Shown here: one piece after another, positions 20,377 to 31,041 of the stretch | Layout of the letters: every line of letters starts with the position of its first letter | How positions within the stretch are numbered: position 1 is the stretch's first letter | Source: Polymyxa betae | Lineage: Eukaryota > Endomyxa > Phytomyxea > Plasmodiophorida > Plasmodiophoridae | Length of the DNA stretch: 64,000 bases | Assembly (NCBI GenBank): GCA_003693705.1 | Contig: RBZT01000435.1 | Span: 1 to 64,000 of the forward strand | Direction: 5' to 3' | Made by a program: the position numbers and the translations under genes | The notes under the pieces: generated by a model | Told to the model about the DNA's origin: nothing | The model's database searches: none | Seen by the model: only the letters and a program-made list of their open reading frames with translations

Positions 20377-21094
20377 TCAGTCTTCTAACACCATTTTGAT
20401 TAGGGCGTTGTAGTTGTATATCCCTCTCGAGTCCGATTCGTCCTGAAGCTTTGTTCAGAGAGTGAGCTCATCCCAACACAGATCAACCATACATGCATTT
20501 TCTGTACGAGTTGCCTGGCTTTCTCTGGAGTGCAGACCTCGGTCCCATACATCATTAATGCCTAATTATGACTTCTCAGCTTGAGATAATCCTCACCGGA
20601 ATCATCAAACCGATTCAATCGTTTCCACTTTCACAAACCCGTCAGGGTTTCCTTCTTGAAATAAGCGAAACGCTTTCCTAACATCTTCAGGGTTCTGTTG
20701 GGAGTTGACCTTTCGAGACATAACTGCAACGAATTCCTGTTGACTATGTTAGTCTGGATGACATCTTCTCCAAAAGGGCCACCTCGAACTGAATTTCACC
20801 ATCGCTATTTTCGTCTATCTCTTTAATCATTTTGTCCAATTCTTCCTATAGGTATTTTGCAACAAGTTCTTCAACACAGAGTTTGTTTTTCTCACGCTGG
20901 TAACTCGCATTCCAAGCGTAGACAGGAGCTGCTCAAGTTCACCCTGACTAATGCTGCCTCCGTTGTCCACATCGACAAGCTAACAAGAATTAACAAATGA
21001 CAGAAGATATCATTTAGCCAACTCGGAAAATTTGCTTCAGCTGCTCATATTCTTCAGAGGACATCTGACTAGGCTGGCCTGCTCTTTCTGTCAT
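20377..21094 (-). CDS. Calmodulin-like EF-hand protein with a degenerate C-lobe
   Basis: Six short exons, found only by joining across introns of 43-57 nt. The protein starts MTERAGQPSQMSSEEYEQLK, then QIFRLVDVDNGGSISQGELE (EF1, DxDNGGxIxxxE), EELDKMIKEIDENSDGEIQF plus EEF (EF2, DENSDGxIxxxE), VAVMSRKVNSQQNPEDVRKA, FRLFQEGNPDGFVKVETIES (EF3, lacking the first Asp and the last Glu), and QKMHLQDESDSRGIYNYNAL (EF4, degenerate), ending IKMVLED. About 158 residues, calmodulin-sized. The two N-lobe sites look Ca-competent while the C-lobe pair does not. It could equally be described as a centrin- or troponin C-like protein. Confidence 0.75.
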
Positions 21095-21284
21095 TATGAT
21101 GAGCGAATTGTAATAACTGATGTGAACCGTTTATGGTACGATCACTTTAATCATTTTATGCACAGGTACAGATATTACGTTTGATGGGCATTGACCAGTC
21201 CAAACCAATTTTCCGCAATTCAGGCGATGCAGAGGATGTCCTTACTATAAATAGAATCATGATTCTGACAACCATATCTATCTT

Positions 21285-21520
21285 CTGTCTCATTCTGACA
21301 GGGGCAATGTCATCCGGTCATTGATGAGAATAAACACAATCTGAGCTGATTGCAAACCTCGCAACGCGTCGTCGACATTAATCTTACCAAATCTTCATAA
21401 TTTGCATCTCCGGACCGGAAGTTCCTAACTCCGGGGGAAGCGCAATTTCGAGATTACGCAGTCCGAATCAATAGATAGGATCGTCGTTCTTTGAAGTTCA
21501 GGTCCACATTCCTAGAAATC
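21285..21520 (-). CDS. Possible small spliced gene, unknown
   Basis: Splicing NFKERRSYLLIRTA (about 21500-21455) to NFRSGDANYEDL (21422-21387) across a 33-nt GTAATC...TTAG intron, then across 47 nt to IVFILINDRMTLPLSE, leaves one open frame. The upstream end is not resolved and would overlap the 5' region of eIF4G. No family is recognised. Confidence 0.25.
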
Positions 21521-21607
21521 CATTGTAACCACCACTGATTTCCAATCCCTCATACTATAAGCTATATCTAAATTTCTGTCAGTTACTAGTTCAACTAGGC
21601 GCCCAGT

Positions 21608-24600
21608 ATGCCTGGACAGCAGGGTTCGTCGACTCCAGCGTCGACCGGATCGGAATCGCTTCGCGCAAATGCTGCTGAATTCGTTCCAAAGCTGCGAGCT
21701 ACGGCTACTGCATTCGTCCCCAGCGGCAATTATAACGTATATGGTGCACCGAGGATGCAGCAGACATTTATACCGCCTATTCAGCGCCCTGCTTATTACG
21801 TGCCTCGCCAGCACCGGATGGATGTGCCCGGCCTAGTTCAGAACCCCAATATGATGAACCCTATGGTGGCCATGGGACAGGGTCCTTATCATTTCCAGCA
21901 TGGTTTTATGGCCGGTCCAGTGGCTGCTCAATTCCATCCGGGAATGGCGCAAGTCCCGATGATGCCCATGCAGCATGAATCCCAGCCGCCGTCGCGTCGA
22001 CAGACCATGTCTCCAGTTAAGGCAAAAGCTGAGCAGCGTAAGGAAGCTGTGCCTGCCGCCGAGCCTGCCTCTGAATCGACTGATGATAATCCAGCAGAGG
22101 CAATTGATAGAGAGACTGAAGACGCTGTCATTGAGGAGGCTACCGAACGGGTTCAAGAGGCCGCCCCTGCTGTTCAGTCTTCTGGTGGTGATCTGGATTA
22201 CCAATCACATGATGGAGAGCTCGGTGAACCTCAACCTGAATCAGAAAACGACGAGGCTGTTGCAGAGAAGGAGGTAGAAGCAGCACCCGAAGCGGTCTCT
22301 ATCCAGTCTGTAGAAGATGAATCTGCTTCGGTTCCCGAACAATCGGAAACGGAGGAGCCTGAAGCTAATGTCATTGAAGCCGAAGCAAGCGAATCGGAGG
22401 TTAAATCTGTTTCTGCCGCTGATGCGGCTGAAGCAGCCCCTTCTGAAGAAGTCTCGGCAGCAAACGACCTTTCTTCGGGTGGCGAGCCTGTTACTCAAGC
22501 TGATAATACCGCCATGCCGACAGAAGCTGAAGCTGCTACGGAAGAAAGCTCTGCTGAGGAAACCAGCGACAAAGACGAGCGCCGTTACACCGTTGATGAA
22601 ATCCTGGAAGTGCATGCACAGCTTCAAGCAGAACAGGAAGCCTCACGCCCTCCATTGGTTGTTATTGAACCAGCTAGATATTCGGTTCAGGATCTGATGG
22701 TATTCCAACCTAAGTTCAATGACACGCCGGCGTTCACAAATCCATCGCTGGATTGCATTGGTTCTCCCACTGCCTCAAGGCCACATGCTGGTAGTGCCGG
22801 AGGTGGTCGCGATCGACGACCGTCTGTTGACCGTCGTGGATACCATGCGGGGGCGCAACGCGAACGGGGCGCTCGCGGTTACGACAAAGCCAAATCTCGT
22901 GACGCTTCTCGCTCGAGAGAGATTTCCCGAGCTAACTTCGGCCACTTGCAAGGCACCATCAAACCGATGGATGAACGTGAATCTCGTCGCCGTCAAGAAC
23001 GTGAAAAAGATCGCTTCGACGGGCCTGTCCGGGCTCCTGAACCTCAGTTTGAGCCGCTTGCCATGACTGAAAATCGTTACGTTGTCAAGAAAGACGTTGA
23101 AGGAGAAGAACTGGTATCGTACTTGCCGCGAATCCCTCAACATCGTCCTTACTGTTATTAGGCAATTCGTCAAGTTCAATCTGTGTTAAACAAGCTAACA
23201 CCAGAGAAATTCGATCGTCTTGTCACGCAGTTAATCGAGTTAATCATGAGCCACCTTGATCATCTGGAAAGGATTATCGGCCTGGTCTTCGACAAAGCAG
23301 TTAACGAGTTTAACTTTGCCCATATGTATGAAGGAACCCATTTACCTTTGCCTAAGATTTTCTCTAATCTCTTCGAAATCAGGTATAGTGATCTTTGCCA
23401 CTGCCTGCACAAGCGTCTGGCTGGTCTTGAATCAGAAGTTGGCCGTTTCAGGGTAATTCTTCTTGAGCGCTGCCGTGTAGGTTTTCGGATGTTTTCTGTA
23501 TTTACCGCTCATTTCTGAGTTTTAGTTGGAATTCGAATCAAGGAGTCAGTTTGCCGAAAAGATTGCTGGAATTACCGACGAAGATGAACGAGATACCGTT
23601 ACCTTTTTGTCTCGGCGCCGTTCCCGTGGCCTGCTGACATTTATTGGACATCTTTTTAACAGGCAACTATTGCATTTCCAAGTTATCAACCGATGTAATC
23701 CCTTGCTTCCATTCAAATGTCCATCTTCTTACCTTGTTCAGGCTTGGCGCAATTGACTCCTCACACTTCTCTCCAATGTGGAAGAAATATCGAATGGGAT
23801 ATCGAGGATACCTGCACGCTCTGGACTGTTATGGGCAAGAAGTTTGCTACTTTACGTTACGAGGACGTCCAGAGGGTTGTTGACGTGTCTTTCCAAATTA
23901 TTGAGGTATGCTACCTTATATCTGATCGGAATCTTTCCTTTGTAGTCTTATATGGGATTGCAGAATGTAATCGAGACTTGTGAAGTCAGTAGCCGTATGA
24001 TTTTCATGCTCAAAGATCTGGTCGATCTTCGCAACAACCGTTGGGAGCCTCGTCGGGAGGTCGTGGTTGCATCTACACTTGCCGAAGTTCATAAGAAGGT
24101 TCCGTGATCTGTCTTGTTTGCTTCTATATTCTGAAAATCTGGGACAGGCGGCCCAAGAAGCTTTGGCCAAAGAGAGGGCGGCTCAGAAAGCCGACCGTGC
24201 CGATCGTCGGAAACGAGACGACCGAGATCCCCGGTTTGAAAACCGAAGATCAGCGTCGGTTGCCCTTGGCAACACATTTGGTTCTGGTGATGGAAGGTCG
24301 CGACTTAATACTGTTGATGGCTGGAGCCAGAAGATTTCCAAATCCAAGCGAGTTGCTGCACCTGACCAACCTGTAATTCTGCTGCTCTCTTTCTTGACCG
24401 GTTATTAATGACGTCGTTCAGATCAGGGCATCTGTGTCGGCGAAGGACTTAAGGTCTATTCCATCATCTTCGCGCACCGCCGAGGTTCAGGAAACTCAAC
24501 CCGTAGTCAACGCTTACAGCGTATTGGGGCAATCTGAGGATGATGAGAGCCAATCCCCGGATATCACCTCAGAAGAGATTGAAGGCGAAGAGTCTTCATT

Positions 24601-25254
24601 TGAGGCATCCGCCAGCGATCAAGATATCCCTATTGATGAAAACGTGGGTGTTTTGTTGGTTTCTTTTGAGAGTTGCTAAGTGTCTCGTAGGCTGTTCGGG
24701 ATAAGATCAAGCGAATGGTGGAAGAATTCGTCTCAATCGAAGATTACAAAGAAGTGATGCTGGCAATCGAAGATCTGCGTTGTCCGTCGCTGCATCATCT
24801 TATCGTTTCTGAAGGCTTGGCTATGGCTGCTGAGGGCAAGCCTAAGGACAGGGAGTTGATTCCCAAGATGCTTCTTCACATTTTTAACGGAGGAAGACTT
24901 TCAACCGACCAGATAGTCGCAGGCTTAAGCGAATTGCTTGAGCTTTTGGAAGACCTCGAGATTGATATTCCAAAGATCAGAGTGCACTTTGGTGAATTTA
25001 TCGCCAAGTTCATTCTTGAAAAGGCGTTGCCGATTTCGTACTTGTCAAGCGTCACTAGTTTCAAGCACATTCCTTTGAAGACTTTTCAATCGATTCAGTC
25101 ATTAGATGCCTCGGCGCTTCCAGATTTGATTCGAGAAGAGAATCTCGACTTACATGGCGTTTTATCGTCTTCCTTCGAACCGAAGGAAGGCTGTGGCCTG
25201 AGCTCATTCCTTTCAAATAACGGTCTCGAATCGCTTGTACAATGTTTACGGTAA
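21608..25254 (+). CDS. eIF4G-type translation initiation scaffold (MIF4G + MA3)
   Basis: Start MPGQQGSSTPASTGSESLRA. LRANAAEFVPKL near residue 20 resembles a PAM2 motif for PABP. A long acidic, Ala/Glu-rich linker follows. Two possible eIF4E-binding motifs, RYTVDEILEV and RYSVQDLMVF (YxxxxL-hydrophobic), lie around residues 325-370, then an Arg/Ser-rich linker. The MIF4G domain begins after a 48-nt intron: VLNKLTPEKFDRLVTQLIEL, IGLVFDKAVNEFNFAHMYEG, WTVMGKKFATLRYEDVQRVV, RMIFMLKDLVDLRNNRWEPR. The MA3 domain is DKIKRMVEEFVSIEDYKEVM through ELLELLEDLEIDIPKI. MIF4G binds eIF4A/eIF3. Intact and probably the main eIF4G here. Confidence 0.88.
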
Positions 25255-25588
25255 TCGACTAATCGCATCCTGCTCATAGCATAATCCCCTCCAACCTATG
25301 CATCATTAAACTCCCAATTCATTTATCACAATTTTAGTTCTAAGAAAGATTGGAGCTATCACTATCTTGACCAGAAGCAGTCATGGGTCGGTGTGAAGCG
25401 GGTTGCTCCGCTGCCAGTGAGACATTTCACCGGCAACAGGCTCCCCACGGAAATCAGTTTATGTACGTACATACAAGTCGATTGATATGTAAAGTGTGCA
25501 CTAAGTCTGATACGCGTGGTTGCAACACATTCGTGGGGGACAACGACATTGTCACTTATCCGGCCTCCTCTTTCATTTTGGTATCATC

Positions 25589-27258
25589 ATGCGCTTATTG
25601 CTTCCCCTCTGCTTTCTGGGATCTTTGGCCCTTGTCAGTGCTGGGAGCTGGGGGCCTGAATCATCCCAACAATATTCTGGCTACTTTACGGTTAACACGA
25701 AACAAGATAATGGTGGGATGGTGAAGAGAAGCTTTACTCAACTTACTTGGATCTTAGGTGGTCATATATTCTACTGGATGTTCGAAAGTCGATCCAAGCC
25801 TGAAACCGATCCTGTGATCCTCTGGATGACTGGAGGGTAAACTGATAACTTTTGGAAACTTTCAAGCTACTAAAGCAATTATTAGGCCCGGTTGCAGCTC
25901 TCAACTTGCTGTCTTCTATGAAAACGGTTTGTGCTTTGGCTCCACTTAGCTCACTCAGTAAACATCTTGCCAGGACCATATGTCTTCAATTCTACTGGCG
26001 ACGTGGATATCAATCCTTATTCGTGGAATGAAGTTGCAAATGTCATTTATGTTGATCAGCCAGTAAGCTTGCCATTTTTGACCTCCGCCATTATGGTAAA
26101 AGAAGATTGATTGGTTTTAGGTCGGAACTGGATTCTCCTATGCCGACAACCACAGCGATTATGTCAAGAATGAAGATCAAGTTGGAGAAGACATGTACGA
26201 GTTTCTTCAGGCATTCTTTGATCTGTACCCTAAATTCAGAGATGCACCGTTCTTTGTTACTGGAGAATCCTACGCTGGGCATTACGTTCCAGCTGTAGCT
26301 AACCGAATTTGGAAAGGGAATCAGAATAACGAAGGGATAATGATTAACCTTGCTGGGGCGGCAATCGGCAACGGTTTCGTCAATGCCGAATTGCAGTATC
26401 CCGAGTATGTCAATTTTGCTAAGGATAACCATTTGGTTAAATCCGAATTTGCATTGGCAATTGTGGAGAAGGAGACGGAAATGTGCAAGAGCATGCTGCA
26501 TAACAAGCAGCAAGGCGCCATTCTCGAATGTGATCTAATTGTGACATCAGTACAGAAATTTGGCCACAATTTCAACGTTTATGATATTCGCAAAAAGGTT
26601 CTCTCATTTGATTCTTTTACTAACAAGCTGACCGCGTTGTTAGTGTGAAGGAGCTCTCTGCTACGACTTCTCTCCGTTGGATAAGCTGATGGGAAGAAAA
26701 GATTTCAGAGACGCTTTAAATGTTTCAGAAAAAGCTCATTGGACAGAATGCAACAAACTCGTTTATGCTGAGTTGGCTAATGACTGGATTCTGAAGTGTG
26801 ACAAATACCTTGTTTCCTTGTTAGACAATGGAGTTCCTGTTTTGGTATACTCTGGAGACCAAGACTTCATCTGCAACTACTATGGAGGTCGTGCATGGGT
26901 TAATGCTCTCAAGGTATTACAAGTTGCCTCATACGTCTAAAAATATTTATGAATGGTGCTCAGTGGTCTGGAGCCGAAGGATATAAGCAGCAAGATGAAA
27001 AGGATTTCATGCATAAGTCTCAAAAATCTGGGACCATTAGATCCTATGGCCCATTAACCTTCCTGGTTGTCAATGAGGCTGGGCATATGGTAAACTGCAA
27101 GGCCCAACTTCATTCGGCAGATAATGATGATTGTGTTTCAGGTCCCGATGGATCAGCCAGATGTATCTTTGAAGATGATTGATGCTTTCATCCATAATCA
27201 GCTTCCAACAAGTCTCATTTCATTATCTGTCGGAAAAGAATTTGTTTCTGTTGCCTAG
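25589..27258 (+). CDS. Serine carboxypeptidase, family S10 (secreted/vacuolar)
   Basis: [20 protein letters not shown] is a clear signal peptide. Six to seven introns of about 45-60 nt. Key motifs: [20 protein letters not shown] (split by an intron after TGG), [37 protein letters not shown] (catalytic Ser in GESYAG), [34 protein letters not shown] (catalytic Asp) and, after a final intron, [19 protein letters not shown] (catalytic His). All three catalytic residues and the oxyanion region are intact. About 460 residues, normal for S10. Likely a lysosomal or secreted acid carboxypeptidase. Confidence 0.95.
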
Positions 27259-27504
27259 TTTTTGTACTTTCCGTGTCGTTATCCCTTAGTTGCCATTTTA
27301 AACAGGATCGAAATAAAGCGTTAATCGTAAACATAGTGGCTTGCTAACCACGAATGATTGTGGACGTGATCGTCCGGAAAATAGGTCTGCAGTGTCACAG
27401 AGTAGAGAAGCTGTTGCTTAATCGGACTTTCAAAATAACGGAGTCGTTTAAGATTGTCTTGGCCCTTGCCATCGTCAATCGCTTAACTTCTCCGTAGCCA
27501 AAGC

Positions 27505-28829
27505 ATGTTGAAAGCCGTTGCTGGATATGGCATGCGGACGTATGAAAAAACGTTGTTGAAAGCGACATGGAACGATGACACACCGACCTCAGACGACCAT
27601 ATCGAATATCTGATACAGTACTCTCAAAGGCCAACTAGAGGCAATATCGCTTCTGCAATTCAGAATAGAATAACAGACCGAGTACAGTGGAAGGTGACAT
27701 TTATTAACCTCCTTTTAGTGAACAATACTAATGAAGTAAGTTAGGTCGTTTTAAAAGCGATTGGGTTGATCCATCGGTTGATTCGAGATGGTGACGAGTC
27801 TTTTACTAAAGATTTGCTCCATCTGCCTAAGCTATTCACAAACAAGGATTTTCTAGACCGATCGACTTCAGAGGCAGTAGCTGAATCCCAGTTCATAGTC
27901 CAGTATACACAGTACATGAGCCATAAGCTTCATATTTATGACGAGCTTGGGTACTGGATTGAGAGAAGGTTTCGTGAAAGCTCCTCTCCGATGGATTGGA
28001 TTAGCTCTTTACCAATTCAGGTCGGGACTAGATGCCTAACTTGTTTCAACTGACAGTGGCTCTAAACTTATATTAGGAGCTCCAGAGGATCTTCCCTCTA
28101 CTCATGGCATCATTCGATAAGTTAACAGGTTGCGAACCCAATGTCACCTTCGATTCCGTCCATCCGATTGAAGGCAAGGTGCTTCTAATGCTTCTAAAAG
28201 ACTCTTTGCGAGCGTATTCGTTTCTAACAATATCAATTTTCTACATGATTGGTATGCATAATCTCCTTCTAGTTGGTTAATTATTCATACGCTTTTAGAC
28301 AAGGTGGATCAGTTTGATACTTCTGTTTGTGAATGGATGATCACACAAATTGCTCACTTCACCAAACTCAATTCCAAGTATAAATCATGGGCCCAGAAGC
28401 TTGTTTCGCTGCATCTGGTGGAAACTCAGTATCTTCCAAATTTTGAAACAATACCGACTTCGACAATAGCAAACCTGCAAACTTTGCTGGTTGACAGGAG
28501 TCAACAAGCTGCCAAAAGCAAAGCCAGTAAGATCTGCACTGTTGGCGATCTGGGTGAAGCCTAATTTGATTACAGGAAGCCGAAGCGCCACTCCAAAAGG
28601 AAGGTCGGCAAACCGTACGCCAAAAAAAGCTGAACGACCTTCTACGAACGAGAAAGACCCGCTTTCAACTATCAATTCAGAATTCGATCTTCTTGGACTT
28701 GGCTCTTTTGAGACATCAAAAGCCGCTTCGAAAGGTCAAAGCTTTCATTCGTCTACACCGAATTCTAAAAGCCCCCGTGATAATCCGGCATTCGATGCGT
28801 TTGACTTCACAAACGCCACATATGAATGA
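27505..28829 (+). CDS. ANTH-domain clathrin assembly protein (AP180/CALM type)
   Basis: LLKATWNDDTPTSDDHIEYL begins the ANTH domain (family: vKATn.d..P.k.KHv..l). RGNIASAIQNRITDRVQWK is joined across ~59 nt to VVLKAIGLIHRLIRDGDESF, where AP180 has WkVv.K.L...H.LlreG. VLLMLLKDSLRAYSFLTISI follows later. The C-terminal tail is disordered, with SEFDLLGLGSFE and NPAFDAFDF, which suit AP-2/clathrin-binding linear motifs. It would link PIP2 membranes to clathrin in endocytosis. The lipid-binding KA.N patch is retained as KATWN. Confidence 0.87.
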
Positions 28830-29005
28830 ATTACTCTTGGAATCCCAGCTTCAGTTTATTTCTAACCCTGCGATTCCCTCATCTCTCTGATTTCCAGAAG
28901 AATCCGACGCCGTTGGAAAGCACTTGCAATCCCCAATTCTTCCAGGTCTGCATCTTCCAATGACATTAGTAGCTTCCCTGTGCAATTGCATAAGTAAGAA
29001 TGTCG

Positions 29006-30612
29006 TTAGCCTTCTATTCCTAAGTAATTACCATCTATTTTTTGATCTCTTACACTTCGTAAAAAATCCTCCTTTAAGCGATCAGGCCAGTTCATTTCTT
29101 TTACCATTTCACAAACTTCATCCACAGTCATGGTTGCAGTCCTGCTTGTGCGATCTTCACCATCAGTATCTTTTCGATTTGTATGTGAATCATCGTTTTT
29201 GTCTTGAATGGAGGACAGAGTATTCGCTGAAGCTGGAACAACCCGCTTGGTTGCATCATTTAACTGAAAGTTTGTATCAAAGATTTCACGTAGACTGCCT
29301 CTTCTGCTGAACGTATCAGGCTCGTTTTCTATAGCCAGTTGAATCTTGGGAGGCTCCGGTAGCTTCGTTTGACGCATCTGGACAGGAATTTTCAGTGCAA
29401 TAGATTGCAGGAGTTCGCAAGCCCCTGAAACAAAGTCAATTAATTGCAAATTAACAGTAACTGCTACCAACTTGTCAATTTCGGATCAAGCCTTGCAGCT
29501 ATCTGCAAATCCTTCAGCCCTTGTTTAAAAGTGGATGGTTGTCGGCACCGAGCAGCACCGCGCAAGAACCACAGATGTCCTATGTCTTGCCATATATCGA
29601 TAGCTTTCGAGCAGTTCACAATGGCTGCTTCGTAATCACCAACAAGACAAGATATCGAAGCCCGAATCATGACGGCAATGGAAGAATCTGGAGACTCGAC
29701 ACTAGCTAGCTCTACAAAACAAATTTCAATGAAGAGGTGGCAACTTTCAATGGCAAGTCTCACCTAATACACGTTCCGAATCTTTGATAGCATCAGACAG
29801 ATTCCCCATATTTAAACTAGCGATTGCTCTTACTATCATGGCAGATGTCATCTTGCTATCCAAATCAATTGCAATTGTGGCTTGCCTGATCGCTTCGCTG
29901 GAGAAAATTCAACAGAAAAAATAATCAAATGATGAAATTCTTACCTGAACTGTTTCTGAGATTCCCGAACGACAGCCATTCCTGCAAAAACCTTGGCATC
30001 AGTAGAGTTAAGAACCTTGGATGCTTCAAAAATAGCCATCGCTTCATCAAATCGCTGCGCTTTGTTCAGGACTTGAGCACATTTAAATCTTAAACGTGCA
30101 TCGTTTGGATTCTTCCTCGTAGCCTGTACTAAATCATTTGCACTCGAGTTATAATCGCCAATTGTGTAGTAGGTGAAGCTTCTTCCAATGAGGCCAGCTA
30201 CTCCATCAGTATCAGCTTGAACGGCGAGATTCATATCAAATAACGACTCATTATATCTCCCGATCTCAGCCAGCGCTATACCTCGATTGACCAGAAAGGA
30301 TGCATTCGGTCTATCTGCAAAGGATTTATAATGAGTAACTATCGTTGAACAGAAGCTCACCGGATTCTTCAATAATTTCGTTGAAATCCAGGATCGCCAA
30401 GTTAACCTTTCCTAGACGCTTGTAAACCGCAGCTCTGGAAGCTAAAGCTGAATCTCGCTTCTCTTTACCCTACAACGGGACTCAGGAACGCGAAATAACG
30501 CTTCCTTATTACTTACCGGATTGCTATTCAGGAAAGTATTCAGATCAGCCAATGCTTCCGGGTAAAGGCCAGCCTGGTATTTCACTGACGCCGATTGCAA
30601 CAAAGCATCCAT
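29006..30612 (-). CDS. Tetratricopeptide-repeat protein
   Basis: Start MDALLQSASVKYQAGLYPEA. Exons encode repeated TPR units: ALASRAAVYKRLGKVNLAIL, PNASFLVNRGIALAEIGRYN, AGLIGRSFTYYTIGDYNSSA, DARLRFKCAQVLNKAQRFDE and GHLWFLRGAARCRQPSTF. The C-terminal part TVDEVCEMVKEMNWPDRLKE then FLRSVRDQKIDGN resembles a SAM-like helical domain (IDG). No enzyme domain is seen, so this is a protein-binding scaffold. A further ATG lies at about 30766 (MTAISDDIDVFDQLW) and could be an alternative first exon. Divergent from the ABC transporter. Confidence 0.7.
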
Positions 30613-31041
30613 CAGCAAAGCCAGTCAAAGTGAAGCTCTAAACAACCAAGTTGAATGTGTATGGCCCCATCTCTCTTCCCGAATCTTCTGGATTTTTGGA
30701 TGAGTAGAACTCGTTGCTTCCCATAGCTGGTCAAACACGTCGATATCGTCCGAAATCGCAGTCATCAGGCCGTCTTGACTTGGGAACTACGACGTTTGGA
30801 GACTAATAATGATAATGGAACTGTGATATAGTTGTATTCAGGGGGGTGGGATGAGGGGGTCATGGGGTGAATGGGCTTGGCTCGTTACAAGTGTGGTAAC
30901 ATCATCACCGGCTGATCTGATAATGTAGTTGTGAGGGTTGTGGCGCCACGGTACTGACTGTAAGGTTCCTCCTGATCTGCGGTTCTCTGCCCTCTTCATT
31001 TGTCTAATTGCTGTTGGGGTGCAGACAGAGCTGGCGTCGTC

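Noticed and set aside
22241-22627. Minus- and alternate-frame ORFs over the eIF4G linker
   Set aside because: Artefacts of the repetitive GAA/GCT-rich coding sequence.
28990-29025. An 18-nt intron at the end of the TPR gene that would extend it by KANDILTYAIAQ
   Set aside because: Far shorter than every other intron here, and the resulting phase hits a stop.
31000-31041. Upstream TTG start for the ABC transporter
   Set aside because: Eukaryotic initiation at TTG is unlikely; the first in-frame ATG at 31042 leaves the whole protein intact.
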